A stretch of 7,545 bases of DNA from Candidatus Brevefilum sp. (GCA_007135845.1 SLIC01000203.1:1-7545), one strand, 5' to 3'; shown: positions 1-6,281, counted from the stretch's first letter. Notes: a model not told the origin generated them from the sequence alone. Numbers and translations: made by a program.

Positions 1-2
1 CA

Positions 3-41
3 ACAAATATGACCCAACCAGACCAAGACTTTGATCAATAA
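3..41 (+). CDS. Possible C-terminal tail of an upstream gene (partial)
   Basis: The frame starting at base 3 is open from the window edge and reads 12 residues ending ...TQPDQDFDQ before a TAA stop at 39-41. The stop lies 6 nt before the permease start, a spacing typical of co-transcribed and translationally coupled genes. The other two forward frames stop at 10-12 and 32-34, so they could also be gene ends but leave longer gaps. Nothing in twelve hydrophilic residues identifies a family. The call rests only on position and spacing, and the bases could instead be untranslated leader. Confidence 0.3.
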   Translation, partial: TNMTQPDQDFDQ

Positions 42-47
42 AAAAAC

Positions 48-977
48 ATGTTATTTTTCTCCCAAGCCCTGCAGCGGCTTTCCACCTTAGCAACGATATT
101 TTTAGGGATCTTTATCGAAGCGCTCCCCTATCTTCTTTTAGGCATTATCGCATCCGGGTTTATTGAGGTGTTTGTAAAAAAAGATCTGATCTTACGCCTG
201 ATCCCAAAAAACCGCTTGCTTGGTATCCTGATTGGCAGTGTGCTGGGGCTCCTTTTTCCAGTGTGTGAGCATGGCGTGGTTCCCCTCACCAGGCGACTCT
301 TTCAAAAGGGCATGCCGGTATCAATGGGAATCTCCTTCATGCTAGCCGCCCCAGTGATGAACCCGATTGTAATCGCCAGCACCCTGGCGGCTTTCGGGCT
401 GAGTCCGGTTTTCTGGGGAAGGATCATCCTGACCCTCGTCATCGCCAACATCACCGGCCTGGTATTCAGCGTTCAAAAAGATGAAGAGATACTTGCCAGC
501 CTGCCCGAAATCCTCGTTTACGACTGCCATCACTGCGGGCAAGAGATCAACCCAGAGTTAACTTTCAAAGAAAAAATCCTTCAATCCATCGTAATTGCCG
601 GAGATGAATTTTTTGATATTGGGCTCTTTTTCATTATTGGCGCTTTTTTAGCCGCATTGCTTCAAACCTTTGTCCCGCAAAGCATTCTCCTTGCCATTGG
701 TGGCGGTCCGGTCCTGTCAATCCTCATTATGATCCTCCTGGCCGTCGTGCTTTCGATTTGCTCCACGGTGGACGCGTTTGTGGCATTATCATTTGTGGAA
801 ACTTTTTCAACTGGATCGATCCTGGCCTTCCTCGTTTATGGACCGATGATCGATATCAAAGCCATCATGATGTTCACGAGGGTGTTTAAAAAGAAAACGA
901 TCCTTTACCTGGCATTAATCCCGCTATTCCTGGTTATCCTGGCGTCCCTCTTCATCACCTTCAACCTGGCATTGTAA
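48..977 (+). CDS. Permease of the UPF0718 / ArsP_1 (DUF318) family
   Basis: Polytopic inner-membrane protein of 309 residues, normal for this family, whose members include organoarsenical efflux permeases (ArsP) and many uncharacterised metal-linked permeases. The family signature is visible at residues 70-110: FPVCEHGVVPL, a conserved Arg pair (R82-R83) and then LAAPVMNPIV. A second half-signature, ICSTVDAF, lies at 237-244 (C238, D242), consistent with two related membrane halves. Hydrophobic segments fall near 11-37, 56-74, 93-116, 121-141, 190-210, 213-236, 255-270 and 284-306. The loop between the halves carries a C160-H-H-C163 motif that could bind a soft metal (inference). ATG at 48 is the first possible start because TAA at 39-41 closes the frame; no strong Shine-Dalgarno is seen, so coupling to the upstream gene is likely. 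The next gene encodes its usual partner. The substrate cannot be read from sequence. Confidence 0.9.
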   Translation: MLFFSQALQRLSTLATIFLGIFIEALPYLLLGIIASGFIEVFVKKDLILRLIPKNRLLGILIGSVLGLLFPVCEHGVVPLTRRLFQKGMPVSMGISFMLAAPVMNPIVIASTLAAFGLSPVFWGRIILTLVIANITGLVFSVQKDEEILASLPEILVYDCHHCGQEINPELTFKEKILQSIVIAGDEFFDIGLFFIIGAFLAALLQTFVPQSILLAIGGGPVLSILIMILLAVVLSICSTVDAFVALSFVETFSTGSILAFLVYGPMIDIKAIMMFTRVFKKKTILYLALIPLFLVILASLFITFNLAL

Positions 978-1008
978 ACCGTCCTGTAAGTACAATGAGG
1001 TATAGAAC

Positions 1009-1758
1009 ATGAAACTAAGAACATACCGAGTATTCCAATCAATAATCCTGTTTGGCTTGGGCTTTTTCCTGCTCAACAGGTTTTTCTCCGGGCAGCTGCT
1101 TGTTTACATCCACCAACGCTATGTTTGGTTGGTCCTTCCTTCAGCCATCGGCATTCTCACCCTGGCTTATATTATGTTTAACCGCCGACCCCACCTGCCC
1201 ACAGAAGAAAGTGGATTGCTCATCGAAAAAGAGGCCCCGTATAATGCCCATTGGCGCTTGTTATTGATGCTGATCCCGCTTGTGCTGGGAGTCGTGGTTC
1301 CGATCAGTCCCTTGGACGCAGAAGCGGCAGCGACTCGCCAGGTACGCCAAACCCTGACCTTCAGCACAGACCCGACATTAACAGAAACGATCTTGGCATT
1401 GGAGCCAGGTACTCGCTCAATCCTGGAATGGATATGGGCTTTCGATGCGGCTCAAGACAAAAGTGAGCTTGAGGGGCAGCCTGTCGATGTAGAAGGGTTT
1501 GTGATCGTCAACGAAAATGTACCGGATGGGCAGTTTTTAGTTGGGCGGTTTGTGATTACTTGCTGTGTTGCCGATGCAACTGCGATTGGCATTGCTGTTG
1601 ACCCTTCCGGTACAGATAGGACAGTTTCTGAGGGCTGGGTATCCATCAGGGGTACAATGCGCATTTCCCGGATGGATGGTCAACCCACACTGTTGATCGA
1701 AGCTGCCGAAATCGTACCCATAGAAAGACCTGAACAACCCTACCTTTACCAACGATAA
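1009..1758 (+). CDS. TIGR03943 family putative permease subunit (DUF1980, YcgQ-like)
   Basis: This 249-residue protein matches the DUF1980/TIGR03943 family, which is commonly encoded beside a UPF0718 permease, as in the Bacillus subtilis ycgR-ycgQ pair. Membrane segments are visible near residues 8-24, 36-56 and 83-101. A probable extracytoplasmic linker (about 102-155) follows. The C-terminal domain contains the family hallmark RFVITCCVADA (180-190), with adjacent cysteines C185 and C186 and D189, followed by strands that suggest an OB-like fold ending near LIEAAEIVPI (228-237). The double cysteine is a likely metal or thiol site (inference). ATG at 1009 is preceded by GAGG at 997-1000 with an 8-nt spacer, which supports this start. 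The gap after the permease is 31 nt. Likely role: auxiliary subunit or metal-binding partner of the permease; the substrate is not known. Confidence 0.87.
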   Translation: MKLRTYRVFQSIILFGLGFFLLNRFFSGQLLVYIHQRYVWLVLPSAIGILTLAYIMFNRRPHLPTEESGLLIEKEAPYNAHWRLLLMLIPLVLGVVVPISPLDAEAAATRQVRQTLTFSTDPTLTETILALEPGTRSILEWIWAFDAAQDKSELEGQPVDVEGFVIVNENVPDGQFLVGRFVITCCVADATAIGIAVDPSGTDRTVSEGWVSIRGTMRISRMDGQPTLLIEAAEIVPIERPEQPYLYQR

Positions 1759-1772
1759 GCACATTAAACAGT

Positions 1773-3137
1773 ATGTCTCTGATGAAATCCTTTGATCGGT
1801 TTGTTGTCATCATCCTGGTGGTGATTCTTGGGTTGATCATCGCTTTAATATTATTAGGCGATCGTGTTGGTGTTCAAGCAACAGCCCTTTACCCACAGCC
1901 AGGCATGGCGACCAGCATCCGCAGCAGGATCGGCATCACGTTCGATGAACCAATGGACCCTTCATCTGTGGAATCCCATTTTTCAATCACACCACAGATT
2001 GAGGGAGATATAACTTGGGAAGATTCACAGACCTTCTGGTTTACACCCTCTGGGCTGCTGGACCCTGAAACCGATTACGAGGTTACCATAGCGGGTGGGG
2101 CTGAAGCCGAAAGCGGCAGGAAGATAATCAACGATCTATCCTGGACGATCACCATCAGGCAGCCCGACATCCTTTACCTGGTGGTAGAGGATTTCGGGGG
2201 CGACCTTTGGCGGTATGAGACAGAAACAGCATCAACCTACGAACTGACAAACACAGGTGGGAATGTGTTTGATTTTGCAGTCAATGTCACAGGGGATTGG
2301 ATCATCTTTTCTCAGATCAACCCGTTGGATGGGAGTGATCTATGGCTGATGGACCGCACAGGTGAGGAAATGACCATGATTGTCGAATGTGGTCAGGATC
2401 ACTGCAGTCAACCAGCCTGGTCACCTGATGGTGATTGGGTCGCTTACAGCCGTGAAGAATTCTCTATGGAAACTTCACTTCTGGAACCATCCAGGGTGTG
2501 GACATTGTTTACACAAACCAATGAGACAAATCGCTTGTATGAAAATCCAGATGCGTTTAGTCATTCACCCTCGTTCTCACCGGATGGCAAACTCCTGGCG
2601 ACTTATAATACCAATCAAAATGCAATTCGCATCCTTAATTTAGAAACCTCCCAGGAATCGGTCATTCCCAGCGCGCTGCTGGGAGTCGGGGAATGGTCTC
2701 CGGATGGAAAGAAAATGATGTACACAGACCTGGTCCCCTCGGTCCTCGAGCCGAATGTGGGTGTATATATCGCCAACCTGGAAACCCAGCAAGTTGACCA
2801 TGCTTTTGGAGAGTTTATACCCGATACCGACTTCAGCCCGCCCCGCTGGTCACCGGACGGCAACTGGGTTGCCTTCGGCACCCGTCCCGTTGGCGGCGGC
2901 ATTTCCAAGGCTATTTGGATCATCAACCTTTCGGGGGATACACCAATTCAGATCACGGATGATCCGACCGCCACCTTTACCAACTATCGCTGGGACCCCT
3001 GGGGCGAACAGCTGGTTTTCCAACGCTTTCCGATCAGCGGACCAACCCCCCAGGCTTCTCTCTGGTTGTGGGATCACACGACCGGCGAAACCCGGTTACT
3101 TGTTGATAACGGCGCCAGGCCTGAATGGCTGCCGTAG
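1773..3137 (+). CDS. Membrane-anchored Ig-like (Big_5) plus PD40/TolB-type beta-propeller protein
   Basis: Protein of 454 residues. A single hydrophobic segment at 11-28 with no lipobox suggests an N-terminal anchor or uncleaved signal, placing the rest outside the cytoplasm. Residues about 38-128 resemble a Big_5-type Ig-like domain (GITFDEPMDPSSV, then a WTITI strand). Residues about 130-454 form a propeller-like repeat region with PD40 signatures: WSPDG at 216-220, FSPDG at 268-272, WSPDG at 308-312 and WSPDG at 359-363. Degenerate copies are WDPWG at 407-411 and a final PEWLP (450-454), which may help close the ring. C206 and C211 could form a disulfide. It follows the DUF1980 gene by 14 nt, so it is probably co-transcribed. 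No clear Shine-Dalgarno precedes ATG 1773, and an in-frame ATG at 1782 is an alternative. PD40 proteins mostly act as binding scaffolds; the ligand is unknown, and any link to the permease is inferred from linkage only. Confidence 0.8.
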   Translation: MSLMKSFDRFVVIILVVILGLIIALILLGDRVGVQATALYPQPGMATSIRSRIGITFDEPMDPSSVESHFSITPQIEGDITWEDSQTFWFTPSGLLDPETDYEVTIAGGAEAESGRKIINDLSWTITIRQPDILYLVVEDFGGDLWRYETETASTYELTNTGGNVFDFAVNVTGDWIIFSQINPLDGSDLWLMDRTGEEMTMIVECGQDHCSQPAWSPDGDWVAYSREEFSMETSLLEPSRVWTLFTQTNETNRLYENPDAFSHSPSFSPDGKLLATYNTNQNAIRILNLETSQESVIPSALLGVGEWSPDGKKMMYTDLVPSVLEPNVGVYIANLETQQVDHAFGEFIPDTDFSPPRWSPDGNWVAFGTRPVGGGISKAIWIINLSGDTPIQITDDPTATFTNYRWDPWGEQLVFQRFPISGPTPQASLWLWDHTTGETRLLVDNGARPEWLP

Positions 3138-3184
3138 GCCTGCTCAACTCGCAAAGCTGTCAGCCAACATACGTATTTTTTGTT
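3126..3184 (+). terminator. Weak candidate terminator after the first operon
   Basis: TGGCTG (3126-3131, inside the last codons) can pair with CAGCCA (3161-3166), and a run of six T follows at 3176-3181. The loop is about 29 nt and the T-run begins 9 nt after the stem, so this is far from a canonical intrinsic terminator. A small perfect palindrome, ATACGTAT (3169-3176), sits directly before the T-run but has no loop. Termination somewhere here is expected because a new promoter follows at 3449. Confidence 0.2.
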
Positions 3185-3210
3185 TCCGCCTAAGCCCCTT
3201 CTTTTTGTAC

Positions 3211-3285
3211 AGCACGCTTTGAGTAAGCGAAGCACGCTTTGAGTAAGCGAAGCACGCTTTGAGTAAGCGAAGCACTCTTTGAGTA
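3211..3285. repeat. Tandem 20-bp repeat, 3.75 copies, built of alternating complementary arms
   Basis: Three identical head-to-tail copies of AGCACGCTTTGAGTAAGCGA occupy 3211-3230, 3231-3250 and 3251-3270. A fourth, partial copy at 3271-3285 has one change (CACT for CACG). Each unit contains the self-complementary pair CGCTT-tgagt-AAGCG. Neighbouring units also pair across the junction (AAGCG-aagca-CGCTT), so the array is a regular alternation of two complementary 5-nt arms separated by 5-nt loops. Two registers of small hairpins are possible, and as RNA or single-stranded DNA they would be mutually exclusive. There are no unique spacers, so it is not a CRISPR array. It lies between the two operons, 73 bp after the propeller gene stop and 163 bp before the MarR promoter. 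Possible roles are mRNA 3' end stabilisation, protein binding or simple replication slippage. Confidence 0.93.
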
Positions 3286-3304
3286 GGGATGGGTTTGGGG
3301 TGGG
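3286..3304 (+). other. Four-tract G-quadruplex motif
   Basis: The + strand reads GGG-AT-GGG-TTT-GGGG-T-GGG, four G-tracts with loops of 2, 3 and 1 nt (or a 2-nt third loop if the other three G of the third tract are used). This meets the usual G3+N1-7 definition with short loops, which favour stability. It begins one base after the last recognisable base of the degenerate fourth 20-bp repeat. The G-rich strand is the non-template strand for both flanking operons, so read-through RNA from the first operon would also carry the motif. Folding is inferred. Confidence 0.75.
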
Positions 3305-3346
3305 TCATAAGTCAGACCAGGGCTGTTATGCATAGCTGGAACATCA

Positions 3347-3390
3347 TATAGTCACGTGGGTTGCAATGAAACCACACGTGACCTACTATA
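3347..3390. promoter_or_regulatory. Long inverted repeat with CACGTG arms
   Basis: GTCACGTG (3351-3358) is perfectly complementary to CACGTGAC (3375-3382), giving an 8-bp stem with a 16-nt loop. The stem can be extended inward by GG (3359-3360) with CC (3372-3373) across a bulged A. Outer bases TATAG (3347-3351) and CTATA (3386-3390) are also complementary, offering a longer interrupted dyad. Each arm contains the self-palindromic hexamer CACGTG, so the element can be read as two copies of one dyad site with centres 24 bp apart. It lies about 60-100 bp upstream of the -35 box of the MarR promoter. It could be a paired operator, an RNA hairpin or a terminator-like stem; no T-run follows, which argues against intrinsic termination. 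Confidence 0.6.
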
Positions 3391-3413
3391 CTTTCACCCA
3401 CAACCATAGATTT

Positions 3414-3423
3414 GGTGCGCACC
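3414..3423. promoter_or_regulatory. Perfect 10-bp palindrome upstream of the marR promoter
   Basis: GGTGCGCACC is its own reverse complement and ends 25 bp before the -35 box. The symmetry does not extend to the immediately flanking bases (T on the left, C on the right). Position and symmetry fit a small dimer-binding site for an activator or repressor, but one 10-bp palindrome in a 372-bp gap is only modest evidence. Confidence 0.35.
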
Positions 3424-3448
3424 CTATTTAACTACCTATACAGAAACC

Positions 3449-3477
3449 TTGACATTTACGCTCTGTAGATATATATT
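3449..3477 (+). promoter_or_regulatory. Sigma-70-type promoter for the marR-ABC operon
   Basis: A perfect -35 hexamer TTGACA (3449-3454) is followed by a 17-nt spacer and the -10 hexamer TATATT (3472-3477, five of six matches to TATAAT). Transcription would start near 3484-3486, giving a leader of about 25 nt. Just downstream are two TTTAA blocks (3476-3480 and 3486-3490) and a TTAA (3494-3497). The flanking GTTTA (3485-3489) and TAAAC (3504-3508) are complementary and bracket the Shine-Dalgarno. This AT-rich symmetric zone overlapping the -10 and start site is the natural place for MarR autorepression, but no specific operator is proven. Confidence 0.75.
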
Positions 3478-3509
3478 TAAGCCCGTTTAACTATTAAGGC
3501 AGGTAAACA

Positions 3510-3977
3510 ATGTCTGATCAAGACCCCTTCATATCAACACTCCGGGAATGGATGGAAGAATCCATGCACCGCTCAATTCATGCTTTTTTCCGCTACAGCC
3601 GAAAAAGTGCTCTTTCCATCTCACAGACCAATTCTCTTTTTCGCCTCTATCATCACGGGCCTAGCCCAGTCAATGACCTGGCAGATCACCTGGGGATAAC
3701 GATGCCGGCGGTCAGCCAATTACTGGCACCCCTGGAAGATAGCAACCTGATCCAACGCTTGCAAGACCCCAACGATCGCCGTGTGAAACGTATTGCCCTG
3801 ACCGACCAGGGAAAACAACGGGTCCAAGAAATTATGCAAGCACGGCATGCCTGGTTGGAAGATCTGGTATTCTCACTTACTCCGGAAGAGAAGCAAGAAA
3901 TTTTACCGGCAATAACCCTTTTGACGAAAAAGTCGCGCGCCCTGAAGCACAATACTGACCAGCAAATAGCTAATTAA
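3510..3977 (+). CDS. MarR-family transcriptional regulator
   Basis: A 155-residue protein of typical MarR length. Dimerisation helices are expected at about 5-30 and 118-147. The winged helix lies between them: helix at 52-62 (SPVNDLADHLG), recognition helix at about 64-79 (TMPAVSQLLAPLEDSN), and wing with the family D-x-x-D-R-R pattern at 86-91 followed by KRIALTDQG (93-101). There is no cysteine, so thiol-oxidation sensing of the OhrR type is unlikely and a small-molecule ligand is more probable (inference). The start is well supported by AAGGCAGG at 3496-3503, 6 nt before ATG. It is the first gene after the promoter at 3449-3477 and lies 48 nt upstream of the ABC exporter pair. This layout is common for MarR repressors that control themselves and an efflux pump; a drug or toxic metabolite released by the pump would be a plausible inducer. 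Confidence 0.92.
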   Translation: MSDQDPFISTLREWMEESMHRSIHAFFRYSRKSALSISQTNSLFRLYHHGPSPVNDLADHLGITMPAVSQLLAPLEDSNLIQRLQDPNDRRVKRIALTDQGKQRVQEIMQARHAWLEDLVFSLTPEEKQEILPAITLLTKKSRALKHNTDQQIAN

Positions 3978-4025
3978 TGTGATTAGGTATCTGGTAAAAG
4001 TGATGAACAAGGAAACTTTAAACTT

Positions 4026-6281
4026 ATGCTGAGATTAATTAAATATACTAAACCCTATATCTTGTTGATTCTGGCAACCATTGTCTTGCTGTTTATCATG
4101 GCCAATGCAGATCTTGCGCTTCCCGATTATCTCTCGCAGATTGTAAACGTCGGCATTCAAAATACCGGCATTGAGGATGCCATACCCGAAGCAATCCGGA
4201 GCGAAAGACTCAATCAAATGCTGCTCCTCTTTTCACCACAAGAGCAAATGCTGGTGAATAACGCTTACCGGCTGGTCGAAGCGACGGATGACCGTGAAAT
4301 TCTGGACCAATTTCCAGCCGCAGCCACAGAGCCGATCTACATACTGGAGAGACTCAGCAGGCAAGAGCGAGAGCAGTTAGAACCGATCATGGCCAGGGGA
4401 ATGATTGTCCTGTTTGTGAGCGAACAAGTTCAGGAAAGCCCGGATATTGTTGAGCGTTTCCCTGAAGGCGCGGTTGACATGTTTGAGCAGCTGCCCTTTG
4501 ATCCATCTCAACTACCAGACGACATGGACATCTTCACTCTGCTTGAGATAGCGCCTGACAACCAAAGAGAGCAAATTATCGACCAAATCCGTCAACAGTT
4601 TGATGACATGCCTGAAACGTTGTCAAACCAGATTGCCACAGCCGCCATCCAGCGGGAGTATGAAGCGTTGGGGGTTAACCTCGGCCGCCTTCAAACCAAT
4701 TACATCCTGCGCACCGGTGGACTGATGGTACTGATATCCCTGGTTGCAGGCATAACCCACGTGGCCGTTAGTTACACAGCATCACGGACGTCTGCGGCGG
4801 TTGCCCGGGATGTTCGGGAAGATTTATTCACCAAGGTTGAGTCTTTTTCAAGCCAGGAATTCAATAACTTCTCTTCCGCATCCCTGATCACCCGTGCTAC
4901 CAATGATGTTACCCAGGTACAGCAAGTGATCTTTATGTTCATGCGCCTGGCATTCTTTGCACCGATCTTAGGTATTGGTGGAATTATTCGAGCGATTGAT
5001 AAAAGCCCCAACATGTGGTGGATAATTGCCCTCGCGGTAGGTCTTCTGCTGCTGTTAATCATGACCGCTTTTGTCATTGCGGTGCCCAAATTCAAGATCA
5101 TCCAAAAGTTAATCGACCGCCTCAACCTCGTCACCAGGGAGAACCTGTCTGGCATGATGGTTATCCGGGCATTCAACAAACAAGCCTTCGAAGAAGAACG
5201 TTTTGACCAGGCAAATCGTGACCTGGCGGATGTAGGCCTTTTCATCAACCGCATCATGGCAACGGTCATGCCGCTGCTGATGGTCATCTTCAATGGGATA
5301 TCGATCCTGATCATCTGGGTCGGTGCCAATCAAATCGCTCAATCCACACTCCAGGTTGGGGATATGATCGCCTTTTTACAATACAGCATGCAGATCTTAT
5401 TTGCTTTTATGATGCTATCCATGCTGTTCATCTTCTTACCGCGTGCTGCCGTCTCAGGCGATCGCATTGCCGATGTGCTTGAAACTGAAAATGTAATCCT
5501 CGATCCAAAAGATCCACGATACTTTGCTGAACCCTTTACGGGAAAAATCGAGTTCAAGGACGTATATTTTAATTATCCAGATGCTGAAGAATATGTCCTT
5601 TGTGACATCAACTTCACTGCAAACCCAGGCGAGACAACTGCCATTATCGGGTCGACCGGTTGCGGAAAGTCAACCGTCATCAACCTGATCCCGCGCTTCT
5701 TTGATGTGTCCAGGGGCTCGGTGCTCGTCGATGGGGTTGACGTCCGTAATGTGCGCCAGAGCGACCTACGTGACAAGATAGGTTATGTTCCCCAAAGGGG
5801 AATTTTATTTACCGGGACAGTCGAGACCAATCTACGTTTTGCAGATCAAGAAGCGGATAAAGAAGTCCTCACTGAAGCCATAGATATTGCCCAGGCGTCT
5901 GAGTTTGTCTTTGCGAATCCTGAAGGGCTAGGGGCTGAAATTTCCCAGGGCGGAACAAATGTTTCCGGTGGACAAAAACAACGCCTGAGCATCGCCCGAG
6001 CGCTCGTTAAACAGCCGCCAATTTTCATCTTTGACGACAGCTTCTCAGCCCTTGATTTCAAGACGGATGCTGCCTTGCGGCGAGCACTCAAAGAAAAAAC
6101 CGGTCAGAGCACTGTTTTGATGGTCACCCAACGGGTTGCAACCGTGATGGGTGCAGACCAGATTATCGTTTTGGATGGCGGAAAGATAGTGGGCAAGGGT
6201 ACCCACCGCGACTTGATGGAAACCTGCCAAACCTATCAGGAAATAGCTAAATCACAGCTGAGCTCGGAGGAACTGGCATGA
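4026..6281 (+). CDS. ABC exporter half-transporter, degenerate-site subunit with a large TM1-TM2 ectodomain
   Basis: A 751-residue protein, about 160-170 longer than ordinary half-exporters. TM1 lies near residues 11-29. A hydrophilic, acidic, cysteine-free insertion (about 35-225) precedes TM2 (about 228-250) and is predicted to be extracytoplasmic. Further TMs fall near 303-322, 331-352, 410-432 and 445-471. The nucleotide-binding domain starts near 505: Walker A GSTGCGKST (542-550, K548), Q-loop Q590, signature VSGGQ (646-650), Walker B IFIFD (666-670), D-loop SALD (674-677). The catalytic Glu position is D671 and the switch His position is Q702 (TQRVAT). This combination is known from the degenerate-site subunit of heterodimeric exporters such as TM287. 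AAGGA at 4009-4013 is a somewhat distant Shine-Dalgarno (12 nt). The stop overlaps the next gene's ATG. Likely role: one half of a multidrug, lipid or peptide exporter; the substrate is unknown. Confidence 0.93.
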   Translation: MLRLIKYTKPYILLILATIVLLFIMANADLALPDYLSQIVNVGIQNTGIEDAIPEAIRSERLNQMLLLFSPQEQMLVNNAYRLVEATDDREILDQFPAAATEPIYILERLSRQEREQLEPIMARGMIVLFVSEQVQESPDIVERFPEGAVDMFEQLPFDPSQLPDDMDIFTLLEIAPDNQREQIIDQIRQQFDDMPETLSNQIATAAIQREYEALGVNLGRLQTNYILRTGGLMVLISLVAGITHVAVSYTASRTSAAVARDVREDLFTKVESFSSQEFNNFSSASLITRATNDVTQVQQVIFMFMRLAFFAPILGIGGIIRAIDKSPNMWWIIALAVGLLLLLIMTAFVIAVPKFKIIQKLIDRLNLVTRENLSGMMVIRAFNKQAFEEERFDQANRDLADVGLFINRIMATVMPLLMVIFNGISILIIWVGANQIAQSTLQVGDMIAFLQYSMQILFAFMMLSMLFIFLPRAAVSGDRIADVLETENVILDPKDPRYFAEPFTGKIEFKDVYFNYPDAEEYVLCDINFTANPGETTAIIGSTGCGKSTVINLIPRFFDVSRGSVLVDGVDVRNVRQSDLRDKIGYVPQRGILFTGTVETNLRFADQEADKEVLTEAIDIAQASEFVFANPEGLGAEISQGGTNVSGGQKQRLSIARALVKQPPIFIFDDSFSALDFKTDAALRRALKEKTGQSTVLMVTQRVATVMGADQIIVLDGGKIVGKGTHRDLMETCQTYQEIAKSQLSSEELA

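Noticed and set aside
2755..3222. 155-codon + strand frame running past the propeller gene into the gap
   Set aside because: It overlaps the propeller gene in another frame. Its translation is rich in Pro, Ser and Arg with no recognisable domain, while the overlapped frame shows clear PD40 motifs to its stop at 3137.
3211..3285. CRISPR array
   Set aside because: The 20-bp units are directly head-to-tail with no unique spacers, and there are no cas genes nearby.
3347..3390. Intrinsic terminator at the CACGTG inverted repeat
   Set aside because: The stem is plausible but is followed by CTACTATACTTTC, not a T-run, and no T-run precedes it on the reverse strand.
3138..3509. Mobile element or attachment-site remnant in the repeat-rich gap
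   Set aside because: No transposase or integrase fragment, tRNA end or flanking target duplication was seen. The repeats are short and tandem, unlike element termini.
4772..5329. 185-codon minus-strand frame inside the ABC gene
   Set aside because: It is antisense to conserved transmembrane coding sequence. Its Met/Arg/Ser-rich product matches no family, and no promoter or Shine-Dalgarno supports it.
6033..6038. Inactivated ABC pseudogene, suggested by loss of the catalytic Glu
   Set aside because: The frame is intact over 751 codons with all other motifs present. The Asp and Gln replacements match the known degenerate subunit of heterodimeric exporters.
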